64,000 bases of DNA from Pontibacter ruber (GTDB taxonomy: Bacteria; Bacteroidota; Bacteroidia; Cytophagales; Hymenobacteraceae), in NCBI RefSeq assembly GCF_023630205.1, contig NZ_JALPRR010000003.1:310001-374000 (forward strand), written 5' to 3'. A program made the translations under genes and the position numbers. This document shows positions 16,929 to 25,591 of this stretch, in pieces (within the stretch, counting starts at the first letter, position 1; each line of letters opens with the position of its first letter). Under the pieces are notes generated by a model. The model ran no database searches and was not told the DNA's origin. It saw only the letters and a program-made list of their open reading frames with translations.

Positions 16929-18410
16929 ATGGCAAGAGATTATGATCGTAATTACGACGAAGGTGGCTACGGCTCCTATGGTTCATCAAGAGGTGAACAC
17001 CAATCTGATGAAGACAGAGGTTTCTTTGGCCGCATCGGCGAAACAATAAGCAATGCCTGGGAAAGAGTAACTGGTGGTGATGAGGATGAGGAAAACCGTT
17101 ACAGAAGCGGCGGATCATCTTATTCAGGTTCCAGCGATTACGATAGAGGTGGTTATGGTTCTTCGAGCTACGGCTCACAGGGAGGCTATGGGCGCAGCTC
17201 ACAATACGGTGGCAGCGGTAGCTCTTATGGCAGTGGCTCCGGCTCATCTGGCTACGGTTCGCAGGGCAACTACGGTGGCGGATACAGCGGCTCTTCACAG
17301 GGTGGCTCTTCACAAGGCGGCTATGGCCAGGGTGGCTACGGTTCTTCACAGCGCGGTGGCTCATCACAAGGAGGTTATGGTTCGTCTCAGGGCGGCTACG
17401 GCTCACAAGGCGGTTATGGCTCTTCTTCACAGGGCGGATACGGTGGCAGTTCTTACGGCGGCTCCGGTTCTATGAGCGGCTCCGGCTACGGAAGCAGCAG
17501 CCAGGGTGGCAGCTACGGCGGCTCGCAGAGCGGTTATGGCTCTATGGGCGGCAGACAAAGCTATAGCGGCCGTTCCGGCTCTATGGGCGGCGGCTCTACC
17601 GGTGGCTACGGCTCAGGCAGCATGGGCGGCTACAGCGGATCTAACTACGGCGGATCAGGCTACAGCTCAGGTGGTGGCTACGGTGGCTCTGACTACGGCT
17701 CTATGAGCGGAAGCAGGGGCTACAGAAGCGGCTCCGATGTAATGGGCGGCGGATCATCCCGCTATGGTTCTTCCTCTGGTTATGGTTCAGGCTCTATGGG
17801 TGGCGGATCATTTGGCAGCGGCGGCGGTTCGTTCGGCGGTGGCCACTATGGTGATACCGGCTCGCAGGGTTACGGCTCACAAGGCAGCGGCTCCTACAGA
17901 AGCGGCAGCTCTTACAGCGGTGACTATGGCTCTTCACAGGGCGGCTATGGCCAGGGTGGCTATGGTTCTTCTTCACAGCGCGGTGGCTCATCACAAGGAG
18001 GTTATGGTTCGTCTCAGGGCGGCTACGGCTCACAAGGTGGTTACGGCTCTTCTTCACAGGGCGGATACGGTGGCAGTTCTTACGGCGGCTCCGGTTCTAT
18101 GAGCGGCTCCGGCTACGGAAGCAGCAGCCAGGGTGGCAGCTACGGATCATCTGGCCGTAGCGGCATGAGCAGCTATGGCGGCGGCGGCTCCGGCTACGAA
18201 GGCAGCTCACAGTATGGTGGCTCCGGCAGCGGTTACGGTGGATCTTCGCAAGGCGGCTACGGCAGCAGTTCATCACAGGGTAGCTACGGCAGCTCAGGCA
18301 GAAGCAGCGGCAGCTATGGCAGCAGCTCTTCTGAAAGAGACAGAGACAGAGACAGAGATGAGCACAGAAGCTCTTCTTCCAGCTACCGCGGAGGAGATTA
18401 CAGCAGCTAA
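16929..18410 (+). CDS. Gly/Ser/Tyr/Gln-rich low-complexity protein
   Basis: A 493-aa protein; the start at 16929 (MARDYDRNYDEGG) is preferred over an in-frame ATG 63 bases upstream, whose residues do not fit. A short ordered part around residues 30-60 (GFFGRIGETISNAWERVTGG) looks amphipathic and may be the only folded segment. From about residue 70 to 470 the chain is made of G-Y-G, S-S-Q-G-G-Y-G and G-S-G-Y repeats, closely resembling in composition the phase-separating domains of eukaryotic FUS-type proteins. The C-terminus has an RDRDRDRD run and a Ser/Arg tail. A 215-bp DNA segment is duplicated inside the gene. No signal peptide. Function unknown; stress-related assembly or adhesion are guesses. 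Confidence 0.8.
   Translation: MARDYDRNYDEGGYGSYGSSRGEHQSDEDRGFFGRIGETISNAWERVTGGDEDEENRYRSGGSSYSGSSDYDRGGYGSSSYGSQGGYGRSSQYGGSGSSYGSGSGSSGYGSQGNYGGGYSGSSQGGSSQGGYGQGGYGSSQRGGSSQGGYGSSQGGYGSQGGYGSSSQGGYGGSSYGGSGSMSGSGYGSSSQGGSYGGSQSGYGSMGGRQSYSGRSGSMGGGSTGGYGSGSMGGYSGSNYGGSGYSSGGGYGGSDYGSMSGSRGYRSGSDVMGGGSSRYGSSSGYGSGSMGGGSFGSGGGSFGGGHYGDTGSQGYGSQGSGSYRSGSSYSGDYGSSQGGYGQGGYGSSSQRGGSSQGGYGSSQGGYGSQGGYGSSSQGGYGGSSYGGSGSMSGSGYGSSSQGGSYGSSGRSGMSSYGGGGSGYEGSSQYGGSGSGYGGSSQGGYGSSSSQGSYGSSGRSSGSYGSSSSERDRDRDRDEHRSSSSSYRGGDYSS
17304..17518 (+). repeat. Internal direct repeat in the Gly-rich gene, copy 1
   Basis: A 215-bp segment that recurs with only a few base changes at 17928-18145. Identity extends through silent positions, so it is a recent DNA duplication rather than only a repeated peptide pattern. 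Confidence 0.9.
17928..18145 (+). repeat. Internal direct repeat in the Gly-rich gene, copy 2
   Basis: A 218-bp copy of 17304-17518, with one extra Ser codon. The pair is in frame, 624 bp apart, so recombination between copies would remove or add about 208 residues without a frameshift. Confidence 0.9.
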
Positions 18411-18450
18411 TCGTTTTAAGATAGTAGTAGCAAGCTAAAACTTGCTTCAG

Positions 18451-18481
18451 AAAAGAACCTGCAGTATCTGCAGGTTCTTTT
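18451..18481 (+). terminator. Rho-independent terminator
   Basis: A 14-bp stem (18451-18464 with 18468-18481) and a T-rich tail running to 18488, forty bases after the stop of the Gly-rich gene. Confidence 0.88.
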
Positions 18482-18488
18482 TGTTTTT

Positions 18489-18767
18489 AAGGCACCTGGC
18501 CGTTAAAACCGACCCGGAATTTATACTTGTTTGGCTGTAAAGTCGAGGAATATTCTGCAAACGCAGCACCAGGTCAGAATTGGATGTTTTTCAGGGCTTT
18601 TTCAAAGCTTCAGGAGAGTAACACAGGGAATACAACATACTTTTAATGCCGTCCATATTTAGCTACAGGCAGTCTACGTAATTTATACTTACCCTCGCTG
18701 TGTTTCACCCAAGGCCTTCCGTATAAGATAATATAAAAGTAATATTTTGTAGTATTTAAAAGTCCTG
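18489..18767. other. Non-coding region before the histidine kinase
   Basis: AT-rich leader with two TATACTT motifs. The AT-rich stretch at 18725-18760 contains TAATATTTTG-like sequence but no exact -7 element. No ORF or structured RNA seen. Confidence 0.4.
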
Positions 18768-21700
18768 ATGAAAAAAGGAAGTATCTCTGATAACCAAGCG
18801 GCAGCATTGCACCCTAATCCCCTCGTTAACTTGAACACCTTGTCTTCTTCGGAAATGCGCACCCTGCTGCTGGAAATGCAAAAGCGCCAGGTTGCACTGG
18901 TGGAGCAGTGTGATCAGCTTACGAAAGCTGAGAAGGAGGTACGCGACAAGTATACCCGCATCCTTGACTTCACACCGATCGGGCTTGCCCTACTCGACCA
19001 GCATAGTATAGTGCTGGAGGCAAATCCATCTTTCTGCAACCTGCTGCAACTTAACCACGAGCAAGTAGCGGGCAAAAGCTTCAGCGCGCTGGTTGCTGAA
19101 GACCAAAAGGAAATCTATGAGACGTTTTGCAGGAAACTGCTGCGCAGCAGGCAGAAACACAGCTGCAACCTGCTGTTGCAGAACGGAGATGGCCACCAGG
19201 TGGAGGTACAGCTGCAAGGTAAACGTGAAGTTACAGCCAACGGAGGTATGCAACTGCGACTGGCTGTTTCAGAAGCAGCCTCCAACACCAAAGCAGGACA
19301 GGCAGGTATAGCGCAAAAGTTGAAGGCAAGTTTAAAGCGGAGCGAAATGTTATTGCGGGAGACACAGGCAATTGCGCATGTTGGTAGCTTCGAATACGAC
19401 ATGGAACATGATGCGCTGGAGTGGTCGGATGAAATGTACCGGGTGCATGGCCTGGAACCGGGAGAAATACAGCCCTCGCTGATTTACCTGATCAAGCACA
19501 CCTTTGTAGATGACCAGGTACTGGTACGAGATACCCTTTATCGTGCTTTCCGAAGTAAGATCCCATTTTCTATTACGAGGAGGTTTCTGCGTCCGGACGG
19601 TGCCTTGAGCTACATTCACGTTACCGGAAGGTTCTACCAGGCAGGAAGTAATGTAAAGCTGATCGGCACAGCTCAGGACATAACCACTACCAAAAAGATT
19701 GAAGCAGAAATAAAGCAGAAGAATGAGGAACTGGTACTTGCCAACCGCAAGCTCCGCAACGAAATAGAAGGGCGCCAGCAGGTAGAGCAGGCACTGATGG
19801 AAAGCGAAGAGAAATGGCGTACTCTGGTAGAGAATACCCCCGATGTGATTGCGCGTTTTGACAGCGATCTGCGGCACGTTTTTGTGAACAGTGCAGTAGA
19901 GCATGAAACAGGTTTAAAGCCTGAGCTCTGTATTGGTAAAACGCACCAGGAAATGAACATAAATCCGGAGTTTTATGAGCCTTACCTGAATATGATAAAG
20001 GAAGTGTTCCGGACAGGGCAACAGACCCAGGCCTATACATTCTTTGATACACGGGCAGGCAGGAAATATTACTACTCTATAACGGTGCCGGAGTTTGGGC
20101 CTGAAAGAAAAGTAAAGACTGTATTAAGTATAAGCCGCGATGTAACAGAAGCCAAACAAAAAGAAAACCTGCTCAGCGGAGTGCTTAACAGCTCCATACA
20201 TGGTATCGCTGCTCTCCGTGCCATTCGGGACGCGCAGCACCGCATCACAGATTTCGAATGGGTTCTTGTAAACAAACCGGCTGAAGCGATCCTGCAGCGC
20301 AATGCCAAACAACTGGCAGGCAAAACATTGCTTGATGTTTTGCCGAGCCACAAAGAATCTGGCCTGTTTGACAGCTTTGTGAACACCATCAACACAGGCG
20401 AAACGTTTAGTCGCATCATTTACTACGATTACGATCACCTGAAAGCCTGGTACCAGATAGTGGCAGTTAAGCTGGAAGACGGCCTGGTGGTAACCTTTGC
20501 CGACATAAACGACCTTAAAATAACAGAGGAGAAGCTGAGGAAGCGGGAAGCTGAGTTGATGGAAGCGCAGGAAGTAGGGCACCTAGGCAGCTGGAGCTAT
20601 AACCTGAAAAAAAACAAGTTCTCCTGCTCCAAAGAACTGGAGCGTATACTTGGCGTACCCAGAAACAGCATCAACTCGCTGAATAGCTTTATTGAGCATA
20701 TTCATCCCCAGGACCGCACTCCGATGCAGGATCTGATCTCTAAAGCAATAATCGAGCTGCAGCCATTCGCCCGCGAATACCGCTTTGTAAGACCTGATGG
20801 CACCATCCGGTGGATCAGTGGGCGCGGCAAGATCATGAGAGATCAGGCAGGAATTCCGATCCGGCTTGCCAGCTCCGGGCAGGACGTAACCGAACTGAAG
20901 CAAGCCGAACGACTGGTCAAACAGCAAAAAGAGCTGAACGAAAGTATAATCGAGCACATCGTAGACGGCATAAGCGCCTTCGATATGGAGGGTACCTATA
21001 ATTGCTGGAACAGGGCTTTGGGAGACTACACCGGCCTGAAGCGGCAGGATGTTATCGGCAGAAAGATCTTTGACATCTTCCCTTACATACGCAACAACGA
21101 GGTAGGGCAGAAATTCCGGGATGTGCTGCAAGGCAAACGGGGAGAGATAAAGAAGGCGCCTTTCCTTGTTCGCAATGGCTTCTACGAGGCCCATTTTGTA
21201 CCTACCTACGACAGCGACCACCAGCAGACGGGCGGCCTTTGCATCATCCACGACATTACCGAAAGTATAAAACTGAAGGAAGTTTCCATAGCCCAGGAGC
21301 TGACAAAGCAGAGGGAGGTATCAAATGCTGTGCTCGAAGCACAGGAAGAAGAGCGGAAGCGTATTGCCGAATTGCTGCACCACGGCCTGGAACAATTACT
21401 TTTTGGCATTAAGCTGCACCTGGAACAGCTCGCTACGGTCAAGTCAGAAAAAATAAAGCAGTTGGAAGAGCAGGAGATAAGCAGGCTGGTGCATGCAGCG
21501 ATCCGGGAGGCAAGAGCCTTGTCTTTTGAGCTGATACCCAGGATACTTGAAGATTTCGGCCTGGAGATCGCCCTGAAGGAACTGTGCAGGAGGTTATCGG
21601 GGCCTAGGTTGCAACTGAAACTGAAACGTTATTGTTGCACAAAAGAACTGGAAAGCTCATTCGAGATTGCTGTGTACCGCATCCTGCAGGAACTGGTAAA

Positions 21701-22013
21701 CAACGTGGCCAGGAAGGCGCATGCCACAGAAGGCAGCATAGAAGTACAATGCATCCAGAACCAGATCAGGCTCGAAGTAAGCGATAACAGCATGGGGGTT
21801 TGGTCTGATGGGGATGCAGTGTATGAAGGCATTGGTCTGGCAAGTATAGAAAACCGCCTGAAGCTGCTGGATGGTAAAATGACCGTAGATTTCAGTAATG
21901 GTACCAGCATCAAAATCACGATACCCTTACGAGGTGATCGGCAGAAAAAGCGTGTGATAAGGAAAAGAAGATTTACCGGTAACCAGGAAAGTATAACCCC
22001 GGAGGGAGAGTAA
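18768..22013 (+). CDS. Multi-PAS sensor histidine kinase (HisKA_3 family)
   Basis: A 1081-aa kinase without membrane segments, hence cytoplasmic. I count six PAS-type units, beginning near RILDFTPIGLAL, IAHVGSFEYD, LVENTPDVIARF, VLNSSIHGIAAL, EVGHLGSWSYN and IIEHIVDGISAF. They are followed by a DegS/NarX-type dimerisation domain with the phospho-acceptor His in EEERKRIAELLHHGLEQ, and a HATPase domain (ELVNNVARKAHA, DNSMGV, GIGLASIENRL). The G1 box reads DNSMG instead of the usual DNGxG. A NarL-type response regulator starts 1.3 kb downstream on the same strand and is its likely partner, with two oppositely oriented STAS genes between them. Confidence 0.92.
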   Translation: MKKGSISDNQAAALHPNPLVNLNTLSSSEMRTLLLEMQKRQVALVEQCDQLTKAEKEVRDKYTRILDFTPIGLALLDQHSIVLEANPSFCNLLQLNHEQVAGKSFSALVAEDQKEIYETFCRKLLRSRQKHSCNLLLQNGDGHQVEVQLQGKREVTANGGMQLRLAVSEAASNTKAGQAGIAQKLKASLKRSEMLLRETQAIAHVGSFEYDMEHDALEWSDEMYRVHGLEPGEIQPSLIYLIKHTFVDDQVLVRDTLYRAFRSKIPFSITRRFLRPDGALSYIHVTGRFYQAGSNVKLIGTAQDITTTKKIEAEIKQKNEELVLANRKLRNEIEGRQQVEQALMESEEKWRTLVENTPDVIARFDSDLRHVFVNSAVEHETGLKPELCIGKTHQEMNINPEFYEPYLNMIKEVFRTGQQTQAYTFFDTRAGRKYYYSITVPEFGPERKVKTVLSISRDVTEAKQKENLLSGVLNSSIHGIAALRAIRDAQHRITDFEWVLVNKPAEAILQRNAKQLAGKTLLDVLPSHKESGLFDSFVNTINTGETFSRIIYYDYDHLKAWYQIVAVKLEDGLVVTFADINDLKITEEKLRKREAELMEAQEVGHLGSWSYNLKKNKFSCSKELERILGVPRNSINSLNSFIEHIHPQDRTPMQDLISKAIIELQPFAREYRFVRPDGTIRWISGRGKIMRDQAGIPIRLASSGQDVTELKQAERLVKQQKELNESIIEHIVDGISAFDMEGTYNCWNRALGDYTGLKRQDVIGRKIFDIFPYIRNNEVGQKFRDVLQGKRGEIKKAPFLVRNGFYEAHFVPTYDSDHQQTGGLCIIHDITESIKLKEVSIAQELTKQREVSNAVLEAQEEERKRIAELLHHGLEQLLFGIKLHLEQLATVKSEKIKQLEEQEISRLVHAAIREARALSFELIPRILEDFGLEIALKELCRRLSGPRLQLKLKRYCCTKELESSFEIAVYRILQELVNNVARKAHATEGSIEVQCIQNQIRLEVSDNSMGVWSDGDAVYEGIGLASIENRLKLLDGKMTVDFSNGTSIKITIPLRGDRQKKRVIRKRRFTGNQESITPEGE

Positions 22014-22040
22014 AATAATTGAAAGAAAACAGAAGCCGGA

Positions 22041-22385
22041 CTAACTGACGAGTTGTTTGGCTTCTTCCAGCGAGCCTGCTGTTTTAATGATCCGTTCCAG
22101 GCCGAGTATTTCAAACACGTTCTTTATTTTGGGCGTCATCCCGAAAAGTATAAAATCCATACTTTTAAGGCTGCAGGCCTGAAACGCAGCCAGCAATACG
22201 CCAAGGCCGGCTGATGAGATGTAGTGCAGCCGGGTACAGTCCAGGAGAAGCGATTTGGTTGTTAGCGCGATTGCTTCTTCCAGTGCCTGGTCTGCGAGGA
22301 TGCAGGAACTGGCGTCCAATTCCCCTTCAAATTGTAATACTATGCCTTCCTCATGATGGGTGGTACTTACAGCAAATGCTTTCAT
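22041..22385 (-). CDS. STAS-domain protein (anti-anti-sigma factor-like)
   Basis: A 114-aa single STAS domain. The conserved loop LHYISSAGLGVLLAA carries the Ser normally phosphorylated by an anti-sigma kinase, so switching by phosphorylation is possible. It runs against the histidine kinase gene, 27 bases after its stop. A second STAS gene lies directly upstream on the same strand. No RsbW/SpoIIAB-like kinase or PP2C phosphatase gene is in the window. Confidence 0.88.
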   Translation of the reverse strand: MKAFAVSTTHHEEGIVLQFEGELDASSCILADQALEEAIALTTKSLLLDCTRLHYISSAGLGVLLAAFQACSLKSMDFILFGMTPKIKNVFEILGLERIIKTAGSLEEAKQLVS

Positions 22386-22462
22386 GTTGGGGTGGTATCT
22401 GGTTTTTCATAGTTTGGATGGCTCGGGTACTAATGGCAAAAGTAATTTTACTCTACGTAATA

Positions 22463-22807
22463 CTAATGCTGATGTTTGCCCAGAAGGTAAGCCTCTTTTA
22501 TAGTTGGAACGATGGTTAACAGGCTCGTTAAGCCGCTGTCTTCCAGCCGGCTCCTGATCGTTGACTCTACATGATAAAGTACCAGGCTGGTGCCACGCTC
22601 GTGCAGGGTGCTCAGGTGTGCCAGGATCAGGCGCAGCGCACTCGTGCAGATGCTCCGGAGGCCGGCGCAGTCTACCCAGATACTTTGTTGATGAGCGGCA
22701 ACTGCCTGCTGAATCGCAGCGTCTAGCAACTGTGTGGCAGTCTGGTCCAGTTCGCCGTCAACAACAATGATAAAGCTCTCGTTTATTTCCTGTGTGTGTA
22801 CCGACAT
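22463..22807 (-). CDS. STAS-domain protein with altered phospho-loop
   Basis: A 114-aa paralogue of the neighbouring STAS protein with the same strand order (DGELDQTATQLLD..., IWVDCAGLRSICTSALRLIL). The loop equivalent to SSAGLG reads CTSALR, so the phosphorylatable Ser may be replaced by Thr or Ser in a changed setting and the Gly residues are lost. It may be a non-switching partner of the first STAS protein. The 77-base gap suggests one transcription unit. Confidence 0.85.
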   Translation of the reverse strand: MSVHTQEINESFIIVVDGELDQTATQLLDAAIQQAVAAHQQSIWVDCAGLRSICTSALRLILAHLSTLHERGTSLVLYHVESTIRSRLEDSGLTSLLTIVPTIKEAYLLGKHQH

Positions 22808-23291
22808 AAAAGTGTCCCTTGTGTAATCCTTTAACGCGCCTTTTCCTATATATTGTATCAGAGTGCCGGAGCTGCTGGCTTATCAGAGCCCAATACTGGT
22901 GCCGGAAAAATAAACTGTGACAGCCTTTACACGTGTGCGTAAATCTCTGTAGAAGTATAAAGCCTGGCCTGGTTAAAGGCCATGGAGCGATGGAGCTTTT
23001 ATCTCAGAATCAGGTAAAAAGAACAGGCCTGCCGGAAAACTGACATTGCAAGCAGGGCACGAGAGGCAGCCCGTCCGGAAGCTGTATGGGGTATATACGT
23101 TAAAAATTAAACTTTGAATAGTTCAAGTTCGTAAATTCTCTAACTCATAAAGTATTTTCCCAAATTTTAACAGTTCCTTAATTTTGACTTACTTTAGGCA
23201 GAAACCAGGCAAGCTGCCCGATCAGGCAAGACAGCATTACGATCAATGTAACGTATTCAAACTATCCTGCACTTACCTTTAAGCTATATTT
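22808..23291. other. Non-coding divergent region, 484 bp
   Basis: Lies between the STAS pair (minus) and the response regulator (plus). One AAGTATA motif near 22954. An AT-rich stretch at 23100-23190 could be a promoter zone. A TACCTTTA element at 23274-23281 fits seven of eight -7 bases but would leave almost no leader. Confidence 0.4.
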
Positions 23292-23945
23292 ATGATAAAC
23301 TTAATTATCACTGACGACCATAAAATTATCCGCGACGGTCTCAAATCACTGCTCCGTGGCGAAGAGTCGATCAGAGTGGTGGGAGAGGCATCAAACGGAA
23401 ACGAACTGATCAGTTTACTGGCTACAACGCCTGCTGATGTAGTGTTGATGGACCTGAACATGCCTGAAAAAGATGGTTATGAAACAACCAAGTACCTGGC
23501 CGAGCACTATCCGAAAGTAAAGGTACTGGTGCTTTCTATGCTTGACCACGAAAGCTATGTGAACAGGATCATAAATGCAGGAGCATCCGGATACATTCTG
23601 AAAAATGCCGGTAAAGAAGAGCTTCGTTCGGCCATACAACTGGTAGCTGCCGGCACGCCTTACATCTGCTCCGAAGTAGCCATGGACCTGCTCAAAAGAT
23701 CGCATGCACCTGCAAGCACATCTGTGAGCATACCTACCACTTCGGGTACAAAAGACCTGTCGAAAAGAGAAATGGAGGTGCTAGCCCTTATCGCGGAAGG
23801 GTATACCAATGCCGAGATAGCAGACAAGCTTTTTACAAGTAAGCGCACCGTAGAGACGCACCGACAAAACCTGCTCGAAAAAACAAATTCCAAGAACACG
23901 GCCACGCTCATAAAGTATGCGCTGCAGCGCGGGCTGATAAACTAA
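23292..23945 (+). CDS. NarL/FixJ-type response regulator
   Basis: A 217-aa regulator with an N-terminal receiver domain (acidic pocket ITDDH, phospho-acceptor Asp54 in VLMDLNMP, Lys in YILKNAGK) and a C-terminal LuxR-type helix-turn-helix (LSKREMEVLALIAEGYTNAE, then KRTVETHRQNLLEK). Likely partner of the six-PAS HisKA_3 kinase upstream, since that kinase class pairs with this regulator class. Targets cannot be inferred from the window. Confidence 0.92.
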   Translation: MINLIITDDHKIIRDGLKSLLRGEESIRVVGEASNGNELISLLATTPADVVLMDLNMPEKDGYETTKYLAEHYPKVKVLVLSMLDHESYVNRIINAGASGYILKNAGKEELRSAIQLVAAGTPYICSEVAMDLLKRSHAPASTSVSIPTTSGTKDLSKREMEVLALIAEGYTNAEIADKLFTSKRTVETHRQNLLEKTNSKNTATLIKYALQRGLIN

Positions 23946-24157
23946 TAAAATTAAAGGTGGCTGATTGTACCTGTTTGCGCAGATTGCGGACAGGTTTTTT
24001 CTGCGGCTATACTTTCCGCCCCGGAAGGAAATTAACAGGAGAGTATGCGGGAGCAATGGATGGCCACTTGTGCTAATCTCCTTGTTGCTTCTGCATTGCC
24101 GGAACACCTGAAGCCGCATCTCATCGTTTACCTGAACTGAAAGCTGACCAAACGCTG

Positions 24158-25024
24158 ATGAAAAACAGAACTGTAGAACGCCTGCTGTATGCCGAAGAAA
24201 TAGACATGGGAGGTATGCCGGTACGGCAGGCTTTCCCGACGCAGAACGTGGAGCAGATCGATCCTTTTCTGCTGCTGCATCATGCACACATCCGCTTTCC
24301 GGAAGGGGTGGTGCCCGGCAGGTCGGGTGTAGATCCCCATCCGCACCGCGGGTTTTCGCCGGTTACCTTCGTGTACAAAGGAGGTGTGCACCACCGCGAC
24401 TCACGGGGCAACGACAGTGTGGTGTATGCCGGCGGCACGCAGTGGACAAAAGCCGGCATGGGCCTGATCCACAGCGAGCGTCCTCCGCACGACATCGAAG
24501 CCCTTGGTGGCGAACAGGAGTTTATTCAGCTATGGGTAAACCTGCCCAAAGCAAACAAAATGGACCAGCCGGCCTATTTCCCGCTGCATGCCCAGAATAC
24601 TCCCTTGCTGGAGGCGGAAAACGGAGGCGTCAGAATACAGGTAGTGGCCGGGGAGTTTAACGGTATCAAAGGGCCAATCCGAACGCCCAGCCCGGTACTG
24701 GCACTGCGGCTTGAGCTGAAAGCAGGTACGAGCTACAGTTTTCCGCTGCCGGAAAGCTACAATGCCTTTTTATACTTGCTGGACGGCCGGCTGCGCGTAG
24801 AAGGTTTTGGGATGGTGGAAGGCCTGCAACTGGTGTTGTTCAAGCAAGACGGCGAAGGGTGCACTTTGACTGCGCTGGAAGACACGCGTGCACTGCTGAT
24901 GGCCGGAGAGCCACTTAAAGAGCCCGTGGTATCGCACGGCCCTTATGTGATGAACACACAGACAGAGATCATGCAGGCCATGCGCGACTACCAGATGGGG
25001 AAAATGGGTATCCTGATAGAATAG
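24158..25024 (+). CDS. Pirin-family bicupin protein
   Basis: A 288-aa pirin with two cupin halves. The N-terminal cupin has the family's metal ligands in GVDPHPHRGFSPVTFVYKG and HRDSRGNDSVV, with GMGLIHSERPP as the following conserved segment; the C-terminal half lacks metal ligands, as is usual. Pirins bind iron and some have quercetinase or redox-sensing activity. Cytoplasmic and monocistronic; the next gene converges from the other strand 5 bases away. Confidence 0.92.
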   Translation: MKNRTVERLLYAEEIDMGGMPVRQAFPTQNVEQIDPFLLLHHAHIRFPEGVVPGRSGVDPHPHRGFSPVTFVYKGGVHHRDSRGNDSVVYAGGTQWTKAGMGLIHSERPPHDIEALGGEQEFIQLWVNLPKANKMDQPAYFPLHAQNTPLLEAENGGVRIQVVAGEFNGIKGPIRTPSPVLALRLELKAGTSYSFPLPESYNAFLYLLDGRLRVEGFGMVEGLQLVLFKQDGEGCTLTALEDTRALLMAGEPLKEPVVSHGPYVMNTQTEIMQAMRDYQMGKMGILIE

Positions 25025-25029
25025 CAGCT

Positions 25030-25437
25030 TTATCCTTCGTACAGCTGCAGCCAGGCCTTTGCCGCCTCCACGGAGGTAAATTGCGCCACGTCTATATCCA
25101 GGGGGTTTTCTTCTGCCGCTTTCTGAGCCATATCCTCAAACGACATGTAGTGGAAAATATCGGCAGTACCGATCCGGGCAATTTTGCGGAGGTTAAGACC
25201 ATTTAGTTGCGGTATGCACTCCTGCTGTACCCAGTGCTGGTCAGCCATCCGGATGCCCTGCAGGTGGCGGGCATCGATCAGCCAGAAAGTAGGGTTGCAT
25301 TCAACCAGCAGCCGGAAGCTCATGGATACGCCGGCTCTGTACTCTTCGCTGCTCACGCTCCGGAACCACTCCGAATGAATGAGGCTTTCCTCTTTAAGGA
25401 AATTGATTTTAATGTACTCGTTTTCAATAGCTTGCAT
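25030..25437 (-). CDS. Hypothetical STAS/SpoIIAA-like protein, 135 aa
   Basis: Start at 25437 (MQAIENEYIKINF) is preferred; the frame extends 13 residues upstream. Pattern YIKINFLKEE, TFWLIDARHLQGI, WVQQECIPQL and IARIGTADIFHYMSF resembles a small alpha/beta fold found repeatedly in Cytophagales, similar to SpoIIAA-like proteins. That is from memory and not a firm assignment. Convergent with pirin, with no terminator between. Confidence 0.65.
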   Translation of the reverse strand: MQAIENEYIKINFLKEESLIHSEWFRSVSSEEYRAGVSMSFRLLVECNPTFWLIDARHLQGIRMADQHWVQQECIPQLNGLNLRKIARIGTADIFHYMSFEDMAQKAAEENPLDIDVAQFTSVEAAKAWLQLYEG

Positions 25438-25591
25438 GTGATACGCAATTTGGGTAGATCTGGAACAGTGCTGCAAGTAGGTAAATTTTGAGGAAAGTTG
25501 CAGGAATTATTTATAAAACCGCACAAAAACTATAAAAGTATACTTGTGTAGAGTTGGATACTCACCAGCACAGGAGGAGAGAAAGCAGTAG

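Noticed and set aside
17300..18400. Short tandem repeats suggesting CRISPR or a minisatellite locus
   Set aside because: They lie in one open reading frame with codon-level Gly/Ser/Tyr repeats, so they encode a low-complexity protein.
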